Notes: a model not told the origin generated them from the letters alone. Shown: positions 17,014 through 26,284, counted from the first letter of the stretch. The stretch: DNA of 64,000 nt from CAVTLG01 sp963735495 (GCA_963735495.1 CAVTLG010000008.1:310001-374000), one strand, 5' to 3'. Made by a program: numbers and translations.

Positions 17014-18354
17014 TCACGAGCCGGTCATGCCGGTAAAGTTGAAGCCCGCGATGCGCAAGGCAGGAGCCACTACAGGCAGTTCATCCATGGACGGGATACG
17101 TTCACGGCCCACAGCCTGCACACCGCGCAACGCGTCAAGAATGCTCTGCGTGAAGCGCAAATTCTTGACGGGCCGCGTCAACTCACCATGTTCGATCAAG
17201 AAGGTACCATTGCGCGTCATACCGGTGAAGAGTGTTTTGACTGGATGCACAGTATTGGTATAGTGGAAACGCGTCACGTAGATGCCGTGATCCACACCCT
17301 TGATCAACTCCTCCAGGCTGGCATCACCAGCTTCCAGCATCGTATTGAGCGGCAAGGGACCATAACTATTCGGCGCTGGCAGTGCGTGACCAGTATTCGG
17401 TTTGCCCTCGCGTGCCGCTGTGAACGAATCATAGACGACCGCGTGCGCAATACCATGATCGATCAGCACCACACGCTGCTTCGGTACACCCTCGTAGTCA
17501 AACGCCTGTGGGAGTCCAGCGGGGTCATGTCCATCGTCATAAATAGTGACGAGTGGATTGACCAGTAGCTTGCCAAACTGACCGTTCATAAAGCTGCGCT
17601 CTTCCTGGACAGCAGTGGCTGAAAAGCCCATGGTGATCAGATTCTGTAGCATCTCACCGACAGCGTAAGTGTCCAGCACGACATGGTACTCACCCAGCTC
17701 AATATCCATGGGATTACGGCTGCGCAGCGCTTTGCCGACGGCCTCGCGCGCCATAGCCTCAAAATTGAGCATTGAGGCATCCGTCGCCGTATTTTGCGCG
17801 TAGCCAGAACTCTGTTCGTCGCCCATGACTACAATATGGCATTCAGCATCCGTACGTGGCTCATACGCAAAAATACCCAGCGAATTCGCGACGGCATGCG
17901 CATGCACATTGGTTGAAAACGCCCCGGCCACCTCCAAATTATGCTCATTGGCCAGCTTGACTATCGTCCCCACGCGATGCGCGCGTTCCTCAGGCGTGAA
18001 AGCGGCTGTCCGCTCGCTATAGCCAGGAGCAGCGCTGATCGGCTGCGGCGCTGGCAGCGAATGAAACTCGGGATTTTCGGGCTGGATACAGGCAATATCC
18101 AGGGCCTGTTCTGCAACGCGGCGCAACGACTCATCATCCAGGCGATTCGTCGTGGCGACACCGATCTTCTTGCCCATCACAGCACGCACACGCAGTTCAT
18201 GGTTGCTCTCAGCCATATTCTGGTGGATATGATTATTAGCGAAGCGGGTCAGCGCGCTCTCCGTCGCCTCATAGACCACCTCGGTCTGTTGCGCCTGCGA
18301 GTAACCTAACACCTTCTGTAATAGTGCGCGAACATTAGCCTCATCTAAAGACAT
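17014..18354 (-). CDS. tldE: TldE/PmbA family protein, TldD partner
   Basis: The 446-residue protein is the non-catalytic partner of the TldD/TldE metalloprotease, which degrades unfolded peptides and matures some modified peptides (microcin B17, CcdA degradation). It lacks HExxxH, as expected for TldE. It shows the family pattern AHAVANSLGIFAYEPRT and the end NLRFTQSILDALRGVQAVG. The ATG at 18354 follows GGAGGAG nine bases away; an upstream ATG at 18384 is less likely. It lies downstream of tldD on the same strand, so the two should be co-expressed. The nearby peptide locus (21.7-24.8 kb) makes a maturation role worth considering, but that is speculative. Confidence 0.85.
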   Translation of the reverse strand: MSLDEANVRALLQKVLGYSQAQQTEVVYEATESALTRFANNHIHQNMAESNHELRVRAVMGKKIGVATTNRLDDESLRRVAEQALDIACIQPENPEFHSLPAPQPISAAPGYSERTAAFTPEERAHRVGTIVKLANEHNLEVAGAFSTNVHAHAVANSLGIFAYEPRTDAECHIVVMGDEQSSGYAQNTATDASMLNFEAMAREAVGKALRSRNPMDIELGEYHVVLDTYAVGEMLQNLITMGFSATAVQEERSFMNGQFGKLLVNPLVTIYDDGHDPAGLPQAFDYEGVPKQRVVLIDHGIAHAVVYDSFTAAREGKPNTGHALPAPNSYGPLPLNTMLEAGDASLEELIKGVDHGIYVTRFHYTNTVHPVKTLFTGMTRNGTFLIEHGELTRPVKNLRFTQSILDALRGVQAVGRERIPSMDELPVVAPALRIAGFNFTGMTGS

Positions 18355-18380
18355 GCTTCGGCTCCTCCTACTACCCATAG

Positions 18381-18500
18381 GCATTCAGAAACGCGGCTCT
18401 CGCTGCCGCTTGAGAGGCCGCCACAAACACGGCTGTCGCCGTTAGCCTTCGGCTCATGTGGCGGAGCGGAGTGCGCCTGCGGCTCATCTGAATGCAAGGC
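18381..18500. repeat. Fold-back element between tldE and tldD
   Basis: Two nested inverted pairs fill the 154-base gap. GCATTCAGA (18381-18389) pairs with TCTGAATGC (18487-18495), and CCGCCACA (18418-18425) pairs with TGTGGCGG (18457-18464). Part of it recurs at 15953-15985. As RNA it would form a long stem between the two genes of the operon and could tune their ratio. It is probably a REP-like element. Confidence 0.55.
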
Positions 18501-18508
18501 AATATATT

Positions 18509-19966
18509 TTAGGACCAGCGACCCACGCCAACCTGTACATTACGGAAACGGGCAGGAGCCGCGCCATGACCGGTACGCATCACCTGCATCGGCTCGCCTT
18601 TACCGCAATTGGGCGTACCCCAGACCGTCCACTCGTCTGGTCCACATACAGCATCGCACGAGCCCCAGAACTGCGGCGTGATCCCCGTATAGGTCGCGTT
18701 CTTGAAGAGACGTCCCAGCTTGCCGTGTTTAATCTCGTAGGCCAGTTCTACGCCAAACTGGAAATTGAGACGCCGATCATCGATACTCCAGCTTTTATTC
18801 AGACTCATATAGATGCCATCGTCGGTATCGGCAATCAGATCCGCCAGTTTCCAGGTACCGGGTTCAAGGCTGACATTCGTCATACGGATCATGGGCAGAC
18901 GATTCCAGCCATCGGCGCGTACACAGCCATTGCTCGTCAGACCAATCAAGGGAGCAGTATCGCGCGACATCAAATAACCGGAGAAAATACCATTGGTGAC
19001 AATAGGTGTACGCTGTGCCGGTACGCCCTCATCGTCCCAGCCAAAGGTACCCAATCCACCGGGAATAGTCGCATCAGCCGTGAGACTCACGAACTCCGAC
19101 CCATAGCGATAGTGTCCATTAAGCTTATCGGTGGTCAGGAAACTCTTGCCGACGAAGCCAGCTTCGTATCCCAGCACACGATCCAGTTCAATCGGATGGC
19201 CGCAGGATTCGTGGACCTGCAAGGCCGTCTGTGGACCATCGAGGATAATCGTCATGCTGCCGTTGGGACATTGCGGCGCCGACAATAACTGGACCGCCTC
19301 TTGCCCGATACGTGCGCCATGGTTTACCAGATCCATAGCCTCAATAAATTCATAGCCAGCAGTACCGGCCTGACGTCCAAAGGAATTAGGATAAGAGCGC
19401 GTCTGGATCTCGCTGCTCTCAGGATCGACGGCACTGGCCTCGATGGCGGCTCCGATATCAAACAACTCCTGCTCGACTGCGCTGCCTTCCGAGTTGACAA
19501 AAAACTTCCGTTCGCGCGAGTACTCCATAGCCGCGCTGCTCAAAGCGATCCCTTGCACACTGCGCATAGCGGCGTCAGCATCCAAAAGCAGTTGCACTTT
19601 CTGACCGAGCGGTACTGCAAAAGGATCGATCTGCATGGGTGTGCGGTACGAACCTTGCTGTGAGGCAAGTGGTGAGAGCCGTACAGGTTCGCCTGCGACA
19701 AGAGCGCTAGCCCGCGCAATTTGTACGGCCAGTTTCGCCACGCGTTCAGCCTCGGCAAGCTCCAGACGAGCACTACTGGCGAAACCCCAGGCCCCATTGA
19801 CAATGACACGCACATTAAAACCACTGCTGGTCGCGCTGGACACACCCTCGACGCGCCCATTCTTGACATCAATACCCTCAGTTGTGCGCTCCACCACGCG
19901 CACATCAGCATAGCTGGCACCAAACTGTTGGGCAGCATTTAGCGCCCGGATAGCAATATCATGCAT
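18509..19966 (-). CDS. tldD: TldD metalloprotease
   Basis: The 485-residue protein is the catalytic subunit of the TldD/TldE complex. The zinc motif HExxxH is present as VHESCGHPIELDR near residue 254, and the third ligand is expected near the C-terminal GSCDAVCGPDEW region. The N-terminal half has the family pattern ADVRVVERTTEGIDVKNGRV. The complex forms a closed dimer that cuts small, unfolded peptides. The ATG at 19966 has no strong ribosome binding site in view. It is the first gene of the two-gene minus-strand operon with tldE. Confidence 0.92.
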   Translation of the reverse strand: MHDIAIRALNAAQQFGASYADVRVVERTTEGIDVKNGRVEGVSSATSSGFNVRVIVNGAWGFASSARLELAEAERVAKLAVQIARASALVAGEPVRLSPLASQQGSYRTPMQIDPFAVPLGQKVQLLLDADAAMRSVQGIALSSAAMEYSRERKFFVNSEGSAVEQELFDIGAAIEASAVDPESSEIQTRSYPNSFGRQAGTAGYEFIEAMDLVNHGARIGQEAVQLLSAPQCPNGSMTIILDGPQTALQVHESCGHPIELDRVLGYEAGFVGKSFLTTDKLNGHYRYGSEFVSLTADATIPGGLGTFGWDDEGVPAQRTPIVTNGIFSGYLMSRDTAPLIGLTSNGCVRADGWNRLPMIRMTNVSLEPGTWKLADLIADTDDGIYMSLNKSWSIDDRRLNFQFGVELAYEIKHGKLGRLFKNATYTGITPQFWGSCDAVCGPDEWTVWGTPNCGKGEPMQVMRTGHGAAPARFRNVQVGVGRWS

Positions 19967-20267
19967 ACACTACTCCGCTTTTCTTCTCCTACACGTCATG
20001 AGGAACAAGTTTTATCTCTCGTGAGCGGGAATATTTCCTGGCTGGCACCCAGTTCACCCAACCATTGTAACATACAGCAACTAGCATATGTTTCCAGATA
20101 GAGTCCGGCACAACTCGGGGAAAAAGTGAAACTGTCCCTCATTACTTCTTGTCTCTGTTTCCACCATCGTGCATGCTAAATGTAGCTAGAGCAAACAATC
20201 TTATTTTTTGCCATTTTTTCATAGAGCTGCCAACAACCTTATTTTTTTTGAAAGGTAGGTCTCTCCC

Positions 20268-21645
20268 TTGCTAACTCAACCTGAGCCAACACAACGGACG
20301 CGCCACTATCGTATGTGGCTCGCCACCCTTTTCACACTGATTGTGCTACTCAGCGGCACGCTTGTCGTGATCGGAGAACATCAGGCCGGTGCAACAAGCC
20401 CAAGTGACTTTCTCTCTACAGTGAAATCGCAACAGAGCCAGCTCTGCCTGGATGCACCACAGAACCAGACATCAGCACTTCAACAAGAGAGTTGCGCTAA
20501 TACCTCCGCACAGCTTTTTTCCTTCCAGGCAGTAGCCAGTCTGACCAACACCTATACATTAGTCAATCAAGCAAGCCATATGTGCGTCGATGTTTCCGGT
20601 GCATCACAAAACAATGGCGCAGCGGTCACGCAGCAGTCTTGCAATGGCAATAAGAGTCAAGAGTTTCAGCTACGAGCAGTACAAGATTCGTATACCGGGT
20701 ATCCCTTTGCCAGCGGATCTCCCGTTACCCAATCTCACTTTACCGGGCCTCGCTTTACCGGGCCTCACATGGTCGGATCTCCTGTCGCCTGGCCTACCTC
20801 TACCGGGTCTCCCGTTGCCTGGCCTACTCCTACCGGATCTCCCACTGCCAGTCCTACCGCTGCCGGATCACCTATCACTACCGGGTCATCCTTTCAATTG
20901 GTTGCCGTCAATAGTGGAAAATGCCTGGACACCCAGAACGGTTATATGTCTACCGGCACCCAGATCGACTTGTGGACCTGTGCCAACGATTTACGCATAC
21001 TACACAATCAGGTTTGGCAAATCAGTGGAGCCCCCCAGCTTAATAGCGCTACACCCACCACAACGCCAGTATTCACTGCAACACCTGCTTCTACCACAAC
21101 GCCAGTATTCACTGCAACACCCACAAGCATCCCTCAAACGCCGTCGGCAACACCCACAAGCATCCCTCAAACGCCGTCGGCAACACCCACAAGCAGTAGC
21201 ACAGGGAGTGATCCTCAAGCTCAAGCGGCACAGGCGGTCTTCGCGCAAATCAATCAGGAACGCGCCGGCGCTAACTTACCTGCACTCCAATGGAGTACAC
21301 AGCTCGTGCAAAGCGCACATAACCACAACCTTGCCATGCAACAAGCGAACCAGCTTCTCCCACCAGCTCCCAAATGAACCCGATCTTGGCACCCGCATCT
21401 CCAATGTCGGTATTACGTGGACGCAGGCGGCTGAAAACATTGCCGAAAGTATCGGAAACACCACCGATACCCCCACGGTTATTGCTACCAACCTTAATCA
21501 GGGCATGTTCAATGAGCAGCCACCCGACGACGGTCACCGCCTCAACATCCTCTCCACCAATACATTAATTGGCATCGATGTTCTCGTCGATACTCAGCAT
21601 AATATTGTCTGGCTCACCGAAGATTTCGCGAAACCGGCCTCCTAA
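20268..21645 (+). CDS. Secreted ricin-lectin/CAP domain protein, frame-disrupted
   Basis: An N-terminal membrane anchor or signal (MWLATLFTLIVLLSGTLVVIG) is followed by a ricin-type beta-trefoil with QLCLDAP, MCVDVSG, KCLDTQNG and QVWQI motifs. A Gly/Ser/Pro/Trp repeat is inserted inside it (about residues 150-210). A Thr/Pro linker of near-identical units comes next (TTPVFTATP twice, SIPQTPSATPT twice). The C-terminal CAP/SCP-like domain begins VFAQINQERAGANLPALQW in one frame and continues from SHQLPNEPDLGTRISNVG in another. Deleting one base near 21357 joins them. The start is TTG at 20268 after AAAGGTAGG. It would bind carbohydrate outside the cell. The 301 bases upstream hold T-rich direct repeats only. 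Confidence 0.75.
20706..20887 (+). repeat. In-gene tandem repeats encoding Gly/Ser/Pro-rich linker
   Basis: Degenerate units of about 26 bases (core ACCGGGTCTCCCGTTGCC) are repeated several times in frame, giving protein units like TGSPVAWPT. A second set further on (21053-21192) repeats ACGCCAGTATTCACTGCAAC twice and a 33-base unit (AGCATCCCTCAAACGCCGTC core) twice. The pattern is coding, not CRISPR. Confidence 0.7.
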
Positions 21646-21718
21646 TCGAAACACACAGCCATGCTCTCTTTCATAGCTGAGCATGGCTCCTACCACAAGT
21701 ATAGTGAGAACGTGAGCG

Positions 21719-23595
21719 TTATGCGCCCTCAATCTCGCCATTCTGCAATTGCAAACGGATCAGCCTGGCATAGAAGCCACTGCGCCGCAGGAGTTGCTCA
21801 TGTGATCCCTGCTCCACAATACGTCCCTGATCCAGCACCAGTATCAGATCAGCGTTGCGAATAGTGCTCAGACGATGCGCAATGATAATCTGGGTACAGG
21901 GCAAGCGGTTAAGATTCTGCTCCACAGCACGCTCCGTGGCAACATCTAGCGCGCTCGTCGCCTCATCCAACAGCAGCAATACCGGATGGTTAGCCAGCGC
22001 TCGCGCCAGAGACAGGCGTTGGCGTTGCCCACCCGAAAACGCATTCCCGCCCTCTGCCACCAGGGTCTCGTACCCCATCGGCATCTTCTCGATCTCTTCA
22101 TCGATAGCAGCCAGTTTGGCAGCGGCGACAATTTGTGACATATCCATCTCCGGGTTATTCAAGGCGATGTTTTCTTTTACCGAGCCGCTGAAGATAAAAG
22201 ACTCTTGCAGCACTACCCCAAACTGGCTACGCACTTCCTGGTAGTTCAGCAGTTCCAGAGGCATACCATCAAACAAGATCGCGCCTTTTGTAGGCGTAAT
22301 CAAGCCCACGAGCAGTTTGCCTAATGTACTCTTGCCGGAACCCGTCCTCCCAACAAGTGCGACCTTACGCCCAGGACGAATAGCCATATTGATATCGCGC
22401 AAGATCAGCGGAGCGTTCGCGTCATATTGAAAACTCATATGGCGCAACTCGATAGATCCGGTCAACTTAGGAGCAGCTTGTACCTGCGCGAGATCCTGCT
22501 CAGGCTTCGCGCCAACCACGTCAGCGATACGCGAAAAGTGCGCGCGTACAATTTGCAGATTCTGCCCACTGGTCGCCAGAGAAGAGGACCACCCAGACCC
22601 AGTATCTGTAGCAACAGCGAAATGCCAATGATCTGAAAAAGCAGACCGCGCACCTGGACCAGCGAGCGCAGATAGGCCGAGATGGAGAGTGACTTCTGTG
22701 GTGCTCTTTGTTCAAACTGCTGGCCCGGCTCCAGCATGATCACTACGCCAGTGAAACCGCCATCGAACTCCTCGGGCGTCAAGCGCCTGCGCCCAACCGC
22801 CGGATCGACGACATCCACCTGCCTGGGAGACCAGCGCTCGACAATGAGAAAATGATCGAATTCCCAGTGAATAATAGCCGGGAGCGCCACATAGCGAAAA
22901 TCGTTCCGCTTCAGCGATACCGTACGCACACGCAATCCATAGCGCTGCGCAGATTTCACAATCGCCAGCGCAGTCAATCCATCACGTCCAACACCACAGC
23001 GCTCCTGAACCTCCAGAATACTGGCTTCACAGCCGTAATAATTCAGGATCATCGCCAGGCAGGCAGCGCCACATTCGACCGCGCTCACCTGCCTCATCTC
23101 AGGGACATGTCGCAGTTTCCTGCGCAGCCTCTTACGCCGAACCGTCCCCTTTTGCGCGATCATTTTTTGGGAATCTTCGGCCAGTTTTTGTGTATCCGAA
23201 GTTATTATGTCTACCAGTTCGGGAGGGTAGCGCTCTGGCAGATCGGGCGCAATTTCCAGTTCAAGCTCCATCGTGCTCTGAACAGAGATATCATCGGAAT
23301 GAGCGCGCATAGGTAAACCAAACCTGGGCCGTGTCGGTGCAGAAACCTGTTTCTGCACCGCAGAAGTATCTTGACTACGGCTGGGTAACGACAATTTAGG
23401 CACACGTCCTGTTGTACGAAACCGAGATGCAGGAGGTGTATGCACTTTCGGCTCAGAAAAACCAGTTATCGGCAGCCTGGCAGCAGTATCTTCATCGACA
23501 TACTCGGGAGTATAAGGGGACCAGATTTGCTCACGTTTTGAAGGTTCAGAGACACGGTGTCCATCACCAGTATTCTGCATATACAACTCACTCAT
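21719..23595 (-). pseudogene. C39 peptidase ABC exporter with most of its membrane domain deleted
   Basis: Peptidase-containing exporters remove the leader of a double-glycine peptide and export the core. The first part (23595 to about 22578) has a 165-residue extension, then a C39 peptidase: Cys175 in VECGAACLAMILNYYG, His248 in EFDHFLIV and Asp264 in DVVDPAVG. It then enters the first membrane helix (SLLLQILGLGGPLL). Next, in another frame, comes the last part of the membrane domain (SGQNLQIVRAHFSRIADVV) and a full ATPase domain: GRTGSGKST, FSGGQRQRL, LLLLDEATS and AHRLS. About 200-250 residues of membrane domain are missing at 22575-22580, with a frame change. As written it cannot export. 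Confidence 0.85.
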
Positions 23596-23600
23596 CTCTA

Positions 23601-24170
23601 CTAAATTTTGAGAAGTGTGTCGAAGTCAGGCAGCAAGGAGAACACGCTCTGTGATCCAATTTGTATGTTGACGGTACATAGACTCCCCAGATCTGTCTTA
23701 GCTTGAGAGGCAGGCACCACAGGGGCAGTAGCAACAGCCGCAGGCCCGGATATTGCTTGCGCAGTTGCACCTTGCAAATTGAAAAGAGTACGAATAGCAG
23801 CCGGACTCATGACATTTGCTTCTATATGATCAATCGCACTAGTAAAAGTAGTCCCTGTCGACCCCACGCTCACGCTTACAGTTTGTCCTGTCTGCAAATG
23901 AGCGCGTTGATCTGCTGGTAGAAAGAGCAAGACCACTATCGTTTGTTCAGTATTGACCTTTTGCTCGATCACAACAGCGTTTCCGGTCACAGTAACGGGC
24001 ACGTGCATAGAAGCAACAAGCACACCAGCAGCCATAAAAAGCAACAACAAAATTCCCAGGGACACAAAGACAGGCGGAGAGACCAGGCGTAGTATGACAT
24101 TGAGTTCTTGATTCTGAGCGTACTTTCTGATTGCACGCTCACGAAAAATCGAACGATTAAACTCCGCCAT
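23601..24170 (-). CDS. Short HlyD-like membrane fusion protein of a peptide exporter
   Basis: The 189-residue protein starts with a basic helix (SIFRERAIRKYAQNQELNVI), then one membrane span (VFVSLGILLLLFMAAGVLVAS), then a small external domain. That domain has the HlyD-type strand pattern LPADQRAHLQTGQTVSVSV. It is about half the usual length and lacks the coiled-coil hairpin, as is common for accessory proteins of NHLM-type bacteriocin exporters. It ends six bases before the C39 exporter gene. It should couple the ABC exporter to the peptide or cell wall. The ATG at 24170 fits the family start better than one at 24200. Confidence 0.7.
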   Translation of the reverse strand: MAEFNRSIFRERAIRKYAQNQELNVILRLVSPPVFVSLGILLLLFMAAGVLVASMHVPVTVTGNAVVIEQKVNTEQTIVVLLFLPADQRAHLQTGQTVSVSVGSTGTTFTSAIDHIEANVMSPAAIRTLFNLQGATAQAISGPAAVATAPVVPASQAKTDLGSLCTVNIQIGSQSVFSLLPDFDTLLKI

Positions 24171-24374
24171 TGCTACACCTTGTTCTCCGCAAATACCCAT
24201 ACATTAGTGATTTATAATCCTGCTGTCATCACCTACGACGATCAGAGGAGGGTATAATTATGAGGGAAACCCCTGGCTGAGGACAACCAGAAAACCGGAT
24301 GCCCTCAATACTGCCAGGAGCATTACCCCTGAACTTCGTTCAGCATAGGGTAACTGTTCAGGTATGGTGCAAAC

Positions 24375-24448
24375 TCGCGTAGGGGCCGAGCGGAGCGACC
24401 CTTGCGGCGGCCCACCTCGGACAACCGCAAGGGATGGTCCCTACGCGA
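24375..24448. repeat. Palindromic REP/MITE-like element B
   Basis: A 74-base element has 10-bp terminal inverted repeats (TCGCGTAGGG at 24375-24384, complement at 24439-24448) and an inner 9-bp stem (CCCTTGCGG 24399-24407 with CCGCAAGGG 24425-24433). It sits between the peptide precursor and the HlyD-like gene in a 374-base gap. As RNA it would form a strong stem-loop that could lower exporter expression relative to the precursor. An inverted half copy lies at 16923-16954. Confidence 0.6.
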
Positions 24449-24544
24449 TCTCCCAGTAGACCCGAATAGTAACCATATAAATTTACACATTACTAAGTAG
24501 CAAACTCTTCATGCTAAGAGATGTACTATATAATCAGAGATGCG

Positions 24545-24784
24545 CTATTTACAGACAGAAGCTGCTGCGGGCTTGGCGGGTACGCAAGTCGCCGGAGCTT
24601 TAGGAGCAACATGATGAGGAGCAACATGGTGCTTGTGCTTCGGTGGCACTGGAGGCGTTGCTGGCACTGGAGGTTTCGCTGGCACTGCACTGCAACCGCC
24701 TGAAACCTGCAAGAGCTGCTCTTCCGTCAGGTCCTGCATTTCAAATTCCGCTGTAGAAGACGCTTTCTTTGACATTGAAAACAT
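24545..24784 (-). CDS. Double-glycine leader peptide precursor with cationic Pro/Ala/His-rich core
   Basis: The 79-residue product has a 30-residue leader with the classic exporter-recognition pattern LTEEQLLQVSGG at residues 19-30, so C39 cleavage is expected after GG. The predicted 49-residue core starts CSAVPAKPPVPATPPVPPKH. It has 13 Pro, 5 His, 6 Lys, no Asp or Glu, and three Cys (core positions 1, 37 and 48). VAP and PPVP units repeat. The ATG at 24784 follows GGAAGGAAG. The HlyD-like gene and the C39 exporter lie downstream on the same strand, which fits a bacteriocin or signalling peptide. No modification enzyme is adjacent. I know of no named family with this core. Confidence 0.75.
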   Translation of the reverse strand: MFSMSKKASSTAEFEMQDLTEEQLLQVSGGCSAVPAKPPVPATPPVPPKHKHHVAPHHVAPKAPATCVPAKPAAASVCK

Positions 24785-25247
24785 AGGTATTTTCTTCCTT
24801 CCAATTTTCAGACATACCGACAACAGGACATCATACGACTATCAGCCGTTTTTGATGGCCGCTACTGTGGTAGCCCATATATTAGGAGACCCGATCCTGT
24901 GGGAGGGGCTCCGCTTAACGGTCCAGTAAGATTTAACTGGACTGTCAATAGCATAAGACATATTTTTTATCCTTGTGCTTACACCTTTTTCAATACAGCC
25001 AGATGGTCCTATATTTATATGTATCAACTTAACCAGTTGTGCAATATCATGAATGCTTGCTCTGCCAATCTAGCTTTGCCACACCTGGGGATGCATCACG
25101 TAAGACCGTTTTTTTAGTAAGAAAGGCGGCATCGGCGAGTTTCTTCCAGGACGCGGCCTGGTCCAGAGGACTCACTGTGGCCATACCGCGTCCGGCTTCC
25201 ATCCAGTGCAAACATCTCGTGGGCACGCTTTGTGCAATGGATGCCTC
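24785..25247. other. 463-base gap upstream of the peptide precursor
   Basis: No gene is supported here. A small dyad (GTCCAGT and ACTGGAC around 24922-24943) lies upstream of the precursor and may be an operator or part of its promoter. Several short open frames lack ribosome binding sites. I see no second precursor gene. Confidence 0.4.
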
Positions 25248-26216
25248 TTACCCGTTTACACGAGGCGAACCATCTCCTCCGTGGAGCAGATCACGCAGGG
25301 CAGTCTCCAGCGTTGCAAACTGAAAAGGGTAGCCGAGATCAAGCGCCTTACGGGGGAACACCCGGCGTCCAAACAGGATGGTCTCGGCAGTCATCCCCAA
25401 CCATGTTCTCAAGAGAAAGCCAGGGACCACCATGCGGGCTGGTTTTCCGATCATCTGCGCGAGCATGCGCGTAAAGTCCCGATTGCGCACCATATCTGGA
25501 GCTGTCCCGTTCACTGCTCCCTCAACCCGACTCTCTTCCAGGGCAAAACGAAGCAGTCCAACTGCATCGGCGACGTGAATCCAGGGCTGCCACTGCTTGC
25601 CAGAACCGACGCGTCCACCGTAGCCGCGTCGAAACTGCTCGACCTGCTGCGCCAGCCCGCTGTGTGGATGCATGGCGAGCACATAGCCAAAGCGTATGAA
25701 GACCGCACGTACACCAACCTTTTCGGAGGTCCGCGCAGCCTCTTCCCAGGGCAGGCTGACCTGTCCCCAGAAGTCGGTGCCGGGCGCGCTGGCTTCGGTA
25801 TACTCGGCATCACTGAAGCCTGCGAAGCCGTAGGTTCCGACGGAGGAGGCGGAAACAAAGACCTGTGGCTTTACGCGCGCTTTCGTCATCGCTCTGACCA
25901 GCCCCTGGATCGCGCGGATGCGCTTCTGTGTCTCAGCGCTGATACTCTCCCGTGTCTGGCGCGAGCCCCAGGTATAGATAGAGCCACCAGCAAGGTTGAC
26001 AACTCCGTAAGCTCCCTCAAGATACTCTGCCCAGGGGCCATCCTCCTCTGATTGCCAGGCCACATAGGCTTCTGCCCCTGGCACCACTGTTTGAGCCGCG
26101 CGGGGATCACGCGAGAATACTACCACCGCATACCCACGTGTAATCAGTTCCCGGCAGAGGTTACTGCCGATCAAACCCGTTGCGCCGGTGACAATGACGC
26201 GCTTTGTTTCTATCAT
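25248..26216 (-). CDS. TIGR01777-type NAD(P)-dependent epimerase/SDR protein
   Basis: The 322-residue protein is an extended short-chain dehydrogenase of the YfcH/SDR39U1 group. The dinucleotide motif is VIVTGATGLIGSNLCREL near residue 7, followed by VVNLAGGSI and the family signature around VFVSASSVGTYG (Ser and Tyr). The C-terminal DUF1731-like end contains RVFPRKALDLGYPFQF. Its substrate is not known; members are linked loosely to cell division and nucleotide-sugar-like chemistry. The ATG at 26216 follows GAGGAGGAATGT. A perfect 26-bp palindrome lies just upstream of that site and probably controls it. Confidence 0.85.
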   Translation of the reverse strand: MIETKRVIVTGATGLIGSNLCRELITRGYAVVVFSRDPRAAQTVVPGAEAYVAWQSEEDGPWAEYLEGAYGVVNLAGGSIYTWGSRQTRESISAETQKRIRAIQGLVRAMTKARVKPQVFVSASSVGTYGFAGFSDAEYTEASAPGTDFWGQVSLPWEEAARTSEKVGVRAVFIRFGYVLAMHPHSGLAQQVEQFRRGYGGRVGSGKQWQPWIHVADAVGLLRFALEESRVEGAVNGTAPDMVRNRDFTRMLAQMIGKPARMVVPGFLLRTWLGMTAETILFGRRVFPRKALDLGYPFQFATLETALRDLLHGGDGSPRVNG

Positions 26217-26229
26217 ACATTCCTCCTCT

Positions 26230-26255
26230 CTACCAGACAACATGTTGTCTGGTAG
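26230..26255. promoter_or_regulatory. 26-bp perfect palindrome, likely regulator operator
   Basis: The two 13-base halves (CTACCAGACAACA and its complement) are contiguous with no spacer. It lies 14 bases upstream of the SDR start, directly against the ribosome binding site. It could be bound by the nearby TetR protein, or form an RNA hairpin that blocks translation. A partial further copy (TAGACAATGTT) lies at 26262-26272. Confidence 0.6.
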
Positions 26256-26284
26256 CATCTAGACAATGTTTTTTGGGGAAGTGC

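Noticed and set aside
18458..19288. 276-codon plus-strand open frame antisense to tldD
   Set aside because: It lies wholly within the conserved tldD gene, has no ribosome binding site and no domain pattern; a shadow frame of biased codon use.
20706..21192. Possible CRISPR or non-coding tandem array
   Set aside because: Units are degenerate, lack unique spacers and stay in the reading frame of a secreted protein.
25206..26051. 281-codon plus-strand frame over the SDR gene
   Set aside because: Antisense to a conserved Rossmann-fold gene; no ribosome binding site or family match.
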